A stretch of 13,533 nt of DNA from CAZXCQ01 sp964639275. Lineage in GTDB: Bacteria > Desulfobacterota > DSM-4660 > Desulfatiglandales > Desulfatiglandaceae. The stretch covers positions 1 through 13,533 of the forward strand of contig CAZXCQ010000180.1 of NCBI GenBank assembly GCA_964639275.1, in the 5' to 3' direction. The notes under the pieces are model-generated. The model had not been told where the DNA came from. It ran no database searches and saw nothing but the letters and a program-made list of their open reading frames with translations. Both the position numbers and the translations under genes were made by a program. The first letter of the stretch is position 1, and the number at the start of each line of letters is the position of its first letter. Of the stretch, positions 6,913 to 13,533 are shown one piece after another.

Positions 6913-6952
6913 GTCACTCCCGCGAACCCCGGCCCGAATCCGGCATCCGGGG
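6913..6952. repeat. GC-rich palindromic repeat related to GTCATTCCCGC family
   Basis: The sequence begins GTCACTCCCGCGAACCCC and contains CCCCGG (6927-6932) pairing with CCGGGG (6947-6952) across a 14-base loop. It resembles a diverged member of the dispersed GTCATTCCCGC...GGGAATCC repeats, like the one at 4820. It lies 22 bases after the stop of the small exported protein gene and could slow or stop transcription, although no T-run follows. Confidence 0.45.
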
Positions 6953-6985
6953 CGGGCGTAGGAGTCCGGGGATGGTTGGTTTTCC

Positions 6986-7039
6986 CGAATCCCCATCCCC
7001 CTGTCCAAGTAAAAGTTTTGAAAATGGCTAAATTGATAC
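6986..7039 (+). repeat. Arm of dispersed palindromic repeat upstream of C1A protease
   Basis: The arm reads GAATCCCCATCCCCCTGTCC at its start and GGCTAAATTGATAC at its end, collinear with 69-121 and 2745-2797. Its inner part can also fold back on GGGGATGG just upstream (about 6969-6976). It ends 22 bases before the start of the papain-like protease gene. Its TTGATA is not followed by a good -10 here, unlike the copy at 69. Confidence 0.6.
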
Positions 7040-7061
7040 AAACATCAAATTTTTGACTTGA

Positions 7062-8378
7062 ATGGCTCTTGTGACACGCCATAACCGACAAAAGAGTCCT
7101 ATAATAAGAAAGGGGCTCCTGTGGGTGATCTTTGGGATCGCTGTGGGTTTGATGTGTGCCCAAGAGGTACCCGCAGATGAGGATTCAAATACCAACACCA
7201 TAATGCATCCGGACCTGGAGACACGTCTGAGATGGTTCGAACAATACCAAAACGCGCCACGGGCACGGATAGACAAATCCCTTGGCGGTGCCATCGCCCC
7301 CAGGGGTTCATTAAATCTTCTCAGCCGCCTCCAATACACGCCCTCCGAAAGGGATCAAGGGAGCTGCGGGAATTGCTGGGTATGGGCGGGGACAGGAGTG
7401 ATGGGGATTGCCCTCAGTGTCCAGAAAGGTCTCTCTGAACGCCTTTCCGTGCAGTATCTGAACTCGTGCGACGGCACGGGTTCTAGCTATGCCTGTTGTG
7501 GCGGGTGGCTGGAAGACCTTGCGGACTTTTATAAAACCACCAGCCAGGCCATTCCATGGTCCAACACAAATGCAGGCTGGCAGGACGGGAGCAAGGGATG
7601 TGCGGCCGGGTCATCCGATAGATCCTGCGCTTCTATTTCTACCTCGCCCCAATATGTTATCGATTCCATTGAAGCGGAGAGCATCACAACGTATGGGGTT
7701 GGAAAATCACAGGCCATTTCAAACATAAAAAATGTGCTAAACCAGAACAGGGCTGTCTGGTTTGCCTGGTTTTTGCCGAACAGCGACGACTGGAATGTCT
7801 TTCGCACCTTTTGGAACACGGAAGGGGAGACCAGTACCTGGAAACCCGATTACTCGTGTGGCCACACCTGGGTTGAAGGGGGTGGCGGTGGTCATGCGGT
7901 GCTGTGCGTGGGGTATAACGATGATGATCCAAACGACTCCTACTGGATAATGTTAAACAGTTGGGGGATCACTGGAGGCCGCCCCAATGGGATCTTCCGG
8001 GTAGACATGGATATGGACTATGATTGCTATTACCTTGATGGTTGGTTTCCATATCAAAGCATCTACTGGCAGACGCTGGATGTCCAGTTCGGCGCCGTCG
8101 GGCTCCTTTATGTTGACCCATCCGGCTCATGTGGTGGCAATACCCCCTGTTACACGACCATACAGGGGGCTGTTGATGCGGCCAGCTCAGGAAATGCCAT
8201 CAGGATGGCTCAGGGGACCTACAACGAAGACATCGTCTTGAACACCGCAAAGTCCCTGACACTTCAGGGCGGGTGGGATCCCTCCTTTACAATCCGATCA
8301 TCAAGCACAACAATAAGATCCCTGACAATTGGCAGCAGTGGCGGGACCATCACTGCAGAGTATCTGGTCATACAATAA
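7062..8378 (+). CDS. Secreted papain-like (C1A) cysteine peptidase with C-terminal beta-helix-like module
   Basis: A 438-residue exported protein. Residues 16-38 look like a signal peptide. A short pro-region (about 40-85) has no recognisable I29 inhibitor motif. The papain fold follows: Q99 of the oxyanion hole and C105 in QGSCGNCW, H278 in GGHAVLCVGYND, and N299 in LNSWG, so the catalytic set is complete. Insertions rich in Gly, Ser and Cys (about 130-190) are longer than in plant papains. From residue 350 to the end runs a module beginning YVDPSGSCGGNTPCYTT and including GTYNE and LTLQGGW, which resembles the first turns of a right-handed beta-helix and is shared with the S8 protease at 9322. 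The ATG at 7062 has no clear Shine-Dalgarno; the frame is open upstream only to 7032. Substrate is unknown. Confidence 0.85.
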   Translation: MALVTRHNRQKSPIIRKGLLWVIFGIAVGLMCAQEVPADEDSNTNTIMHPDLETRLRWFEQYQNAPRARIDKSLGGAIAPRGSLNLLSRLQYTPSERDQGSCGNCWVWAGTGVMGIALSVQKGLSERLSVQYLNSCDGTGSSYACCGGWLEDLADFYKTTSQAIPWSNTNAGWQDGSKGCAAGSSDRSCASISTSPQYVIDSIEAESITTYGVGKSQAISNIKNVLNQNRAVWFAWFLPNSDDWNVFRTFWNTEGETSTWKPDYSCGHTWVEGGGGGHAVLCVGYNDDDPNDSYWIMLNSWGITGGRPNGIFRVDMDMDYDCYYLDGWFPYQSIYWQTLDVQFGAVGLLYVDPSGSCGGNTPCYTTIQGAVDAASSGNAIRMAQGTYNEDIVLNTAKSLTLQGGWDPSFTIRSSSTTIRSLTIGSSGGTITAEYLVIQ

Positions 8379-8393
8379 GCTTATCTCGTGGCA

Positions 8394-8462
8394 GTCTAGC
8401 CTTTTTCAAAATTGACACTTGGACAGGGGAATCCCCATTCCCCGGGTTTCACAGAGTGTTAC
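8394..8462 (-). repeat. Compact copy of dispersed palindromic repeat
   Basis: On the minus strand it begins GTAACACTCTGTGAAACCC, continues through the core, then CCCTGTCCAAGTG and ends GGCTAGAC. It thus has both arm types but only one copy of the CCCCATTCCCC core, as if the centre was lost. GGGGAAT (8426-8432) and ATTCCCC (8437-8443) form a perfect 7-base stem with a CCCC loop. It starts 16 bases after the C1A protease stop. Confidence 0.6.
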
Positions 8463-8564
8463 TTTATCTCAAGAAAATTGTCCCCATCACTTCAAGGATT
8501 GTCCTGTTACTGCTGAAATCGTTGATCTCCTCAAAAAAGAATGTTTCATCTCTCTTGTAAATCT

Positions 8565-8595
8565 TTGTGATACCCGATCCAAATTGTGCTATAAT
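8565..8595 (+). promoter_or_regulatory. Possible promoter for the propeptide/S8 protease genes
   Basis: TTGTGA (8565-8570) and a perfect TATAAT (8590-8595) are separated by 19 bases, slightly long. It faces the stand-alone propeptide and S8 protease genes. The leader to the first start codon would be about 240 bases. Confidence 0.35.
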
Positions 8596-8782
8596 AACAG
8601 TCAAATTACGGAGGAATTGTGCCGCAATTGGTCTTGCCAGAGATTGCCCCAGGGAGGTCATGCATTTTTGGGTGTGATCTACCCATTTGATTTTTCGGAC
8701 ATTTTAGGGGAATTGTTCTGGCTGGTTTGTCTTGCATAATTCTCGCATTTGTTTAGATTATTGGGGCCAAAAGCAATACCAA

Positions 8783-8815
8783 AAATCCATCCCTCCGGGT
8801 TCTTGAGAAATCGCG
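8783..8815 (-). repeat. Degenerate arm of dispersed palindromic repeat
   Basis: The plus strand AAATCCATCCCTCCGGGTTC followed by TTGAGAAATCGCGG parallels the arm at 4943-4979 (GAATCCATTC...GGGTTTTTGAGAAGTTAC) but has lost the terminal GTTAC. It lies 26 bases upstream of the stand-alone propeptide start. Confidence 0.35.
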
Positions 8816-8841
8816 GTTAAGAGATCCTTTGTGAGCGGGAA

Positions 8842-9216
8842 GTGTTGAGAAAGTTCCTCTTTTTTACATTTTTGTCTTTTGTGCTCTTTTGGTCTTCGAA
8901 TGGGCAGCGGGCATGGGCATCCAATGCAAAGTTGGACGTATTACCGGAAGGGCCTTCTTTGCGGAAAGACACCTCGGGTCTCATACTCGTAAAATTTCGG
9001 CCCGGGATATCGGATGATAAGATTGAGTCGGTTCTACAGAGGATCGGCCTGGTGGTTCTAAAATCATATACCCACATGCGCATTTCTGTCCTTAAGGTGA
9101 TAGACAAAAACAAGTCCACAAAAGACGCCATAAGGGAACTGAATGAATCTGGAATAGTTGCGTATGCAGAACCGGACTATGGCGTGCGCATAAATGACAG
9201 GACGAGCGATCCATAA
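8842..9216 (+). CDS. Stand-alone exported subtilisin-type propeptide (I9-like)
   Basis: A 124-residue protein with a signal peptide (residues about 1-27, cleavage near AWA) followed by one propeptide-like domain and no catalytic part. Residues 45-124 align without gaps to residues 55-134 of the S8 protease encoded next door, with about 30 identities in 80 by hand count, including KFRPG/KYKPG, ISVLK and YAEPDY. It stops at SDP, exactly matching NDP at the end of the S8 prodomain. Subtilisin prodomains act as intramolecular chaperones and tight inhibitors; free homologues are known as trans-acting inhibitors. Either such a role or a truncated protease duplicate is possible. The start is GTG at 8842 with a purine-rich but weak binding site; TTG at 8845 is an alternative. 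It precedes the S8 gene by 105 bases. Confidence 0.7.
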   Translation: MLRKFLFFTFLSFVLFWSSNGQRAWASNAKLDVLPEGPSLRKDTSGLILVKFRPGISDDKIESVLQRIGLVVLKSYTHMRISVLKVIDKNKSTKDAIRELNESGIVAYAEPDYGVRINDRTSDP

Positions 9217-9321
9217 TCCTGGTACATTTTTTGGCAAGGAAGAGGCAAATTTCCTGAGGCAGGTGCCTGAGCTCAAGGGTAATGGCTACCAGATAAATAA
9301 TACCAGAGATTTACGGTCGAA

Positions 9322-12153
9322 ATGCCTTCGGGCAATATGCGGTATAGAGGAATGACCAAGAGATTCCTATTCCTGGGAGGATTGCTTTTTATCTGCTTTG
9401 CGGTTCCATTTGGGGCATGGGGAGATGCACCCCTCTGGAGAAGCGAAGTCCCAGCCAAAAAACCATCCAAGAAGAAGATTTCCTCGGATCGAATAATCAT
9501 AAAGTACAAGCCAGGTCGATCATTTTCTAATCTAAGCCAAAAGGCTGACACGTCTAAAGTCAAAAAAGAGAAGGAATTCAAACAGTTTGGTATTTCAGTG
9601 TTAAAAAAGCTTGATAAGGACCAGGATGTCAAAGAGGTCATAAAGGAACTCTATGAAACAGGGGAGATAAAATATGCGGAGCCGGACTATGTCGTCAACA
9701 TAGACCTGACGCCCAATGATCCGCAATTTGGCCAACTCTGGGGGTTACTCAACACAGGTCAAAGCGGGGGCACAATCGATGCTGATATTGACGCATCTGA
9801 TGCATGGGACATCAGCACCGGCAGTTCGGCCATCGTCGTGGGGGTCATCGATACAGGCGTTGATTACAATCATGAAGACCTGGCAGCCAACATGTGGACC
9901 AACCCGGGTGAAATCGCCGGAAATGGCATTGATGACGATGGAAATGGTTACGTTGATGATGTTTACGGCATTGATGCGTATAACAATGACAGCGATCCCT
10001 TTGATGACCATGGCCACGGCACGCATTGCTCGGGGACGATCGGGGCGGTAGGAAACAACGGTATCGGGGTCGTCGGGGTGAACTGGAATGTCAAGATCAT
10101 GGCCCTCAAGTTTCTCAGCTCTGGTGGCAGCGGTTCTACCTCGGATGCCATAGAATGCCTCAATTATGCCGTTATGATGAGGAATACCTACGGCGTTGAC
10201 ATAAGACTCACGAGCAACAGCTGGGGTGGAGGAGGGTACAGCCAGGCGCTTCGTGACGCCATAGAGGCCTCAAAGGATGCGGGGATGCTCTTTGTGGCGG
10301 CTGCAGGGAATTCGTCGACCGATAATGACAGCAGCCCCCATTATCCCTCTTCCTACGATAACGAAAACCTCATTGCCGTTGCATCGACGGATAGAAATGA
10401 CAACCTGTCCTCATTTTCCTGTTACGGCGCCACCAGCGTCGACCTGGGGGCTCCGGGGAGTTCCGTACTGAGTACCACGCCGGGGAACACCTATTCCACC
10501 TTTAGCGGTACATCCATGGCCACACCCCATGTGGCCGGTGCTGCTGCCCTGATTTGGGCGAGATACCCCTCATATACCTATAGCGGTGTCAAAAACCTAA
10601 TCATGAACACAGTCGATTCCCTGTCTTCGTTGTCGGGCAAGGTGGTATCCGGTGGCAGGCTTAATGTCTATAATGCCCTTTCCTGCAGCCCTGGGAACCC
10701 CTCGATGACCGTGGTTTCTCCGGCCTCTGGATTTTCTGCCTCGGTGGATCAGAATACGACTGTTTCTGTGAGGTTAACCGATTGTGGCTCTCCGGTCACC
10801 GGTGCAACAGTCACTGTCAACCCCACCAACGGTGATTCATCGTTTAACCTGTTGGACAATGGCGTTTCTCCAGATACCACGGCAAACGATGGAAAATATT
10901 CTGGCACCTGGACCCCTTCTAGGACCGGAGCTGTTACCCTCAATATTGAAGCCACTGGTTTTGGTGATACCCTTAGCGGGTCTGTGAGTGGAAATGTCAT
11001 TGAGAACTATGCCTATGATGATCAGGTAACGTATAGCTGGATAGATGCCAGCACAGGGACCAGGATTTCGCCCTTCTATGATGATGACTACGAGACAATA
11101 ACCATTGGATTTAATTTCGTGTTCTATGGTAATACCTACAGTACGGTCAAGATCTCGTCGAATGGTTATCTTACCTTTGGTACAGATGGCACTGACTATA
11201 CCAACGACCCCATTCCCTCCATAACCGACCCGAACGACTTTATCGCCCCCTTTTGGGACGATCTAAACCCGTACCAAGGGGGCTCTGTCTACTATCTTCT
11301 CCAAGGGACTGCTCCCAATCGAAGCCTGACAATAGAGTGGCAGAACGTTCCGCACTATTATAATACTGGAGCGGTAACCTTCGAGGTGACCCTCTACGAG
11401 GGGAGCAACAACATTGTTTTCCAGTATCAGGACGTCGATTTTGGAACTTCCAGGTATAACGGGGGCGCATCTGCCACCATCGGGATCGAGAATGCTGGCG
11501 GCAGTGTGGGGGTCGAGTATTCCTGTAATCAGGCCTCTGTGTCCTCGGAAAAGGCAATACTGTTTTCGGCAGGCCCCAGCGAACCAAGTGTCACCACAGG
11601 AGGCGCCACATCGGTTTCATCTACATCAGCCACCCTGAACGGCACGGTGAATCCGAATCGTTCCTCAACAACGGTCACGTTTGAATACGGCACCACGACG
11701 AGCTATGGCAGCACGGTGAGTGCGGCACAGAGCCCGATTACGGGGGCAAGTTCTCAGGGGGTGAGTGCCGGGGTTGCAGGACTCAAAGCGGGCACGACCT
11801 ACCACTTTCGGGTGAAGGCGACCAATAGTTTAGGGACGAACTATGGAGGGGACAAGTCGTTTACAACCGCGACACCTCTTACGATTTACGTAGAACCCGG
11901 TGGATCGTGCGGGGGAAATAGCCCTTGCTATACAACCCTACAGGAGGGGATCACTTCTGCCGGTGCTGAAAGCACCATCAAGATAGCCAAAGGCACATAC
12001 GGTGAGACTCTTACCCTGAGTCAGTCCAAAACCCTAACCCTCCAGGGCGGGTGGAATTCCACATTCACGACCCAAACCTCCGGTACGATAATAAAAGCCC
12101 CCAGGATCACCAGCGGATCAATCACCTTCCAGAACCTGATAATAAGGCCTTAG
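9322..12153 (+). CDS. Multidomain secreted subtilisin-like (S8) serine protease
   Basis: A 943-residue exported protease. Domains in order: signal peptide (about 11-33), I9-like prodomain (about 55-134, ending YAEPDY...NDP), S8 catalytic domain (about 135-450), a beta-sandwich (462-557), a nidogen-like beta domain (about 560-750, with SSNGYLTFG and DFIAPFWDDL), a fibronectin type III-like domain (about 754-852) and a C-terminal 88-residue module (856-943). The catalytic triad is complete: D177 (VIDTGVD), H232 (HGHGTH), S398 (GTSMATPHVAG), with N330 for the oxyanion hole. The C-terminal module matches that of the C1A protease. ATG codons at 9322, 9337 and 9352 are possible; none has a well-spaced ribosome binding site, and the first is kept. 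The multiple adhesion-like domains suggest it acts outside the cell on proteins or surfaces. Confidence 0.9.
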   Translation: MPSGNMRYRGMTKRFLFLGGLLFICFAVPFGAWGDAPLWRSEVPAKKPSKKKISSDRIIIKYKPGRSFSNLSQKADTSKVKKEKEFKQFGISVLKKLDKDQDVKEVIKELYETGEIKYAEPDYVVNIDLTPNDPQFGQLWGLLNTGQSGGTIDADIDASDAWDISTGSSAIVVGVIDTGVDYNHEDLAANMWTNPGEIAGNGIDDDGNGYVDDVYGIDAYNNDSDPFDDHGHGTHCSGTIGAVGNNGIGVVGVNWNVKIMALKFLSSGGSGSTSDAIECLNYAVMMRNTYGVDIRLTSNSWGGGGYSQALRDAIEASKDAGMLFVAAAGNSSTDNDSSPHYPSSYDNENLIAVASTDRNDNLSSFSCYGATSVDLGAPGSSVLSTTPGNTYSTFSGTSMATPHVAGAAALIWARYPSYTYSGVKNLIMNTVDSLSSLSGKVVSGGRLNVYNALSCSPGNPSMTVVSPASGFSASVDQNTTVSVRLTDCGSPVTGATVTVNPTNGDSSFNLLDNGVSPDTTANDGKYSGTWTPSRTGAVTLNIEATGFGDTLSGSVSGNVIENYAYDDQVTYSWIDASTGTRISPFYDDDYETITIGFNFVFYGNTYSTVKISSNGYLTFGTDGTDYTNDPIPSITDPNDFIAPFWDDLNPYQGGSVYYLLQGTAPNRSLTIEWQNVPHYYNTGAVTFEVTLYEGSNNIVFQYQDVDFGTSRYNGGASATIGIENAGGSVGVEYSCNQASVSSEKAILFSAGPSEPSVTTGGATSVSSTSATLNGTVNPNRSSTTVTFEYGTTTSYGSTVSAAQSPITGASSQGVSAGVAGLKAGTTYHFRVKATNSLGTNYGGDKSFTTATPLTIYVEPGGSCGGNSPCYTTLQEGITSAGAESTIKIAKGTYGETLTLSQSKTLTLQGGWNSTFTTQTSGTIIKAPRITSGSITFQNLIIRP

Positions 12154-12156
12154 GGC

Positions 12157-12266
12157 GTAACTTCTCAAAAACCCGGGGATAGATCGATTGTGGTGTGGCA
12201 TGGGGGCATGTGGAAGAAAAAAAGACCCCCATGCCACACCTTTCCCCCTGTTCTTTGAGATGTTAC
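12157..12266. repeat. 110-base nested palindromic element with 15-base perfect stem
   Basis: Outer arms GTAACTTCTCAAAAACCC (from 12157) and the complement of CTTTGAGATGTTAC (to 12266) pair imperfectly. Inside them, GGTGTGGCATGGGGG (12192-12206) and CCCCCATGCCACACC (12226-12240) are perfect 15-base inverted repeats around a 19-base purine-rich loop. The outer ends match the arm at 4943-4979, tying it to the dispersed family, but the inner stem is unique in this window. It begins 3 bases after the S8 protease stop and could block transcription or protect the mRNA 3' end; only TTT follows the stem, so it is not a classical terminator. Confidence 0.7.
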
Positions 12267-12390
12267 CTTAGGGCTGGCTCAAAACAATACCTCGCAGAAT
12301 TGACGTCCGGATTTCAGTCAGATTTGGCTGCGCCGATTGAGCAAGATCACCCCAGAAAGATAGGCTCCGCCCCTATGGAATCTTGTCAAG

Positions 12391-12419
12391 AAAAACGCAG
12401 TGGCGGAAACGGGCCACGC
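12391..12419 (-). terminator. Probable Rho-independent terminator of the phosphotransferase gene
   Basis: Read on the minus strand, GCGTGGC, an 8-base loop and GCCAC(T)GC form a short stem with one bulge, followed by GTTTTTCTT. It lies about 28 bases after the stop of the phosphotransferase gene. Confidence 0.5.
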
Positions 12420-12446
12420 CCCGCACAGGTCGAAAAGCTTCGGTAG

Positions 12447-13421
12447 TTAAAACAGGGGACGCCCGGTCTTTCTGAATTGCGCCATGATTGCCTGGCATTC
12501 ACGGGCATACCGCCGGGCGCGGCCGGGATCATTTCGTCTTGAACTCATTGAGATGATGATATACTTCTGGTGTTCATAGAGGAGATAGAATAGCCGTCGG
12601 ATGGCGGTATCACCAGAGTGGGTGTTTACGACCCTGCCATAGCCTTCCCAGAATGCAGGGCGGGTAATCCCGCAGTACTCTGCAATCGCCATATCCCATT
12701 CTGTATCCCCCCAACACGCGCGGTCAAAATCAATGACACCGGTGACCTCGCCGTCAGGTTGAACCAGAAGATTGGTTATCCATAAATCGCCGTGGCACAG
12801 GGTGGAAGTCTGGCATGATTCAAAAACTCCCAGGTGCTCCTCCAAAAGCGCCATGGCATCGTTTGCCTGGGTCTGCGAATACACCCCACAGGAACAGATA
12901 TCATCCAGTTCCTTGTGGTACATAACCCTGAAGGCGTCTCGCCAGCTGGATTGTGGTTCCATGCAGTTGTGTTCACCGAGGTAGCCAAAGCGATTGTCTG
13001 GATCAACGACCTTGTGAATCTCGGCGACAAATTGTCCCCATTCGCAAAATGCCCGATCACCAGCCGTAGGGCTCAGTGTTACCGTACTCAGCGGTTTTCC
13101 CGGCAAACGGGGCATAATCAAAAAATCGCGATCGATCAAACGGCGGGAGAAATCGTACCCAAGGATCTGGGGTGCGGGTACTGATGTCTCTTTTAGAAGA
13201 CGCCTGTGAATACCAGGTTCCTGCCGCATCATATGGTACTCATAAAAGAGCTGTAAAACCGAATCGGGCGGTGCTATCCGGAGAACAAATTCCTCGCCGT
13301 CTTCACTCAAAACCGCAAAGGTCTGTGAAAACTTGCCGGCACCGAATGGCCGACACGTCCAAGATCTTTCGCCCAACAGCGACTTTAGCAGTTCGCCGGC
13401 ATATTGAGGTGTGATATTCAA
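12447..13421 (-). CDS. APH-family phosphotransferase
   Basis: About 324 residues with the aminoglycoside phosphotransferase (APH/choline kinase-like) fold. Visible marks are an N-terminal glycine-rich loop (GAGKFSQTF), the VLRIAP strand, a linker with LIMPRLPGKPL, the catalytic loop HGDLWITN (residues 210-217) and the metal-binding IDFD (230-233), followed by the WGDTEWDMA helix. It should transfer phosphate from a nucleotide to a small hydroxylated molecule or sugar. Family membership does not imply antibiotic resistance; many chromosomal members act on metabolites, and the substrate here is unknown. There is no ATG start: TTG at 13433 is possible, but TTG at 13421 is preferred because GGAG lies 6 bases before it. 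The gene converges on the S8 protease gene and has a repeat arm 29 bases upstream of the earlier TTG. Confidence 0.8.
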   Translation of the reverse strand: MNITPQYAGELLKSLLGERSWTCRPFGAGKFSQTFAVLSEDGEEFVLRIAPPDSVLQLFYEYHMMRQEPGIHRRLLKETSVPAPQILGYDFSRRLIDRDFLIMPRLPGKPLSTVTLSPTAGDRAFCEWGQFVAEIHKVVDPDNRFGYLGEHNCMEPQSSWRDAFRVMYHKELDDICSCGVYSQTQANDAMALLEEHLGVFESCQTSTLCHGDLWITNLLVQPDGEVTGVIDFDRACWGDTEWDMAIAEYCGITRPAFWEGYGRVVNTHSGDTAIRRLFYLLYEHQKYIIISMSSRRNDPGRARRYARECQAIMAQFRKTGRPLF

Positions 13422-13427
13422 GAAGAT

Positions 13428-13431
13428 CTCC
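13428..13431 (-). promoter_or_regulatory. Ribosome binding site favouring the TTG at 13421
   Basis: GGAG on the minus strand, with 6 bases (ATCTTC) to the TTG at 13421. The alternative TTG at 13433 has no purine-rich site ahead of it. Confidence 0.45.
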
Positions 13432-13461
13432 AAAAGGCAATTTTGAAGAAAGTTAAATGGC

Positions 13462-13502
13462 GTAACACTTTAGCCTTTTGAAACCCGGGGAATGGGGATT
13501 CC
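13462..13502 (+). repeat. Arm of dispersed palindromic repeat
   Basis: GTAACACTTTAGCCTTTTGA through CCCGGGGAATGGGGATTCC matches the left arm at 2704-2743 in 38 of 40 positions by hand count. GGAAT and ATTCC flank GGGG as a small stem. The longer partner arm expected to the right is not seen; what follows (GTTTTTCGGG...) is unrelated, and the window ends soon after. Confidence 0.65.
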
Positions 13503-13533
13503 GTTTTTCGGGTGTATAACTCGCCCGTAAGAG

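Larger units (their letters stand above)
8379..8841. other. Intergenic region between C1A protease and stand-alone propeptide genes
   Basis: This 463-base gap has no gene I can support. It holds the compact repeat at 8394-8462, a promoter-like pair near 8565-8595, a GGAGG at 8610-8614 that is followed only by short frames, and a degenerate repeat arm at 8783-8815. The longest open frame (8419-8739, 106 codons) begins inside the repeat and resembles nothing. A short hydrophobic stretch (IVLAGLSCIILAFV) is encoded just before about 8756 in another frame and might be a remnant of a signal peptide from a decayed gene. Confidence 0.4.
12154..12446. other. Convergent intergenic region, no gene
   Basis: The gap between the S8 protease and the phosphotransferase genes, which converge here, holds a 110-base nested palindrome (12157-12266) and a terminator-like hairpin for the minus-strand gene (12391-12419). 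A small imperfect hairpin (ATAGG at 12360 with CCTAT at 12372) is also present. The 83-codon open frame beginning at 12195 starts inside the palindrome and is not credible. Confidence 0.5.

Noticed and set aside
6510..7163. 217-codon minus-strand open frame opposite the small exported protein and C1A start
   Set aside because: It covers a coding gene, a repeat and another gene start on the other strand and has no recognisable motif.
8419..8739. 106-codon plus-strand open frame after the C1A gene
   Set aside because: It begins inside a palindromic repeat, has no ribosome binding site and its product resembles nothing.
9254..9271. Small imperfect palindrome CTGAGGCA-GG-TGCCTGAG before the S8 gene
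   Set aside because: It has a mismatch near the outer end and is short; no reason to assign it a regulatory role.
12447..13433. Reading the APH-family gene as an antibiotic resistance gene
   Set aside because: Only general APH fold motifs are present; no specific resistance enzyme is recognised, and no mobile element or resistance cluster surrounds it.
1..13533. CRISPR array from the recurring short palindromes
   Set aside because: The repeats are scattered singly between genes with no regular spacer pattern and no cas genes.

Overview
The window reads as a chromosomal segment of a Gram-negative bacterium. It carries ten convincing protein genes, no RNA genes and no transposase. The gene types (DUF721/DciA-like protein, DUF1015 protein, MtaD-type deaminase, LOG-like protein, large secreted proteases ending in beta-helix-like sequence) and the many palindromic intergenic repeats suggest a deltaproteobacterium (Desulfobacterota in the broad sense). 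That placement is an inference from gene style; there is no marker gene in the window to prove it.

Layout. Positions 1-317 hold no gene but contain one repeat arm and two good sigma70-type promoters; the second would start transcripts almost at the ATG of the first gene. Positions 318-2668 hold a DUF721/DciA-like gene whose end overlaps, tail to tail, a TrmN6-type methyltransferase. That gene overlaps the end of a DUF1015 gene on the same (minus) strand. A palindromic element fills the divergent gap before mtaD (2859-4220, MTA/SAH deaminase), which converges on a small LOG/TIGR00725-like gene (4240-4704, minus). A gap with three small palindromic signals leads to a membrane-anchored M23 peptidase (5038-6405) and a small exported cysteine-containing protein of unknown function (6423-6890), probably one operon.

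The most distinctive block is 7062-12153, a secreted protease cluster: a papain-like (C1A) peptidase, a stand-alone subtilisin-type propeptide with its own signal peptide, and a 943-residue multidomain subtilisin-like (S8) protease. The C1A and S8 proteases have unrelated catalytic domains but end in the same ~88-residue C-terminal module (about 33 identities over the first 61 ungapped positions by hand count). The stand-alone propeptide aligns without gaps to the S8 prodomain over 80 residues and stops exactly where the mature protease would begin. A reasonable hypothesis is a co-exported protease set with a trans-acting inhibitor or foldase and a shared surface or secretion tag. The window ends with an APH-family phosphotransferase (12447-13421, minus).

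Nearly every intergenic gap carries a member of one palindromic repeat family: arms ending in GTAAC/GATAC with a CCCCATTCCCC-type core, at about 69, 2704, 4943, 6986, 8394, 8783, 12157 and 13462. A second family resembling the widespread GTCATTCCCGC...GCGGGAATCC repeat occurs at 4820 and 6913. These are the main non-coding feature of the region.
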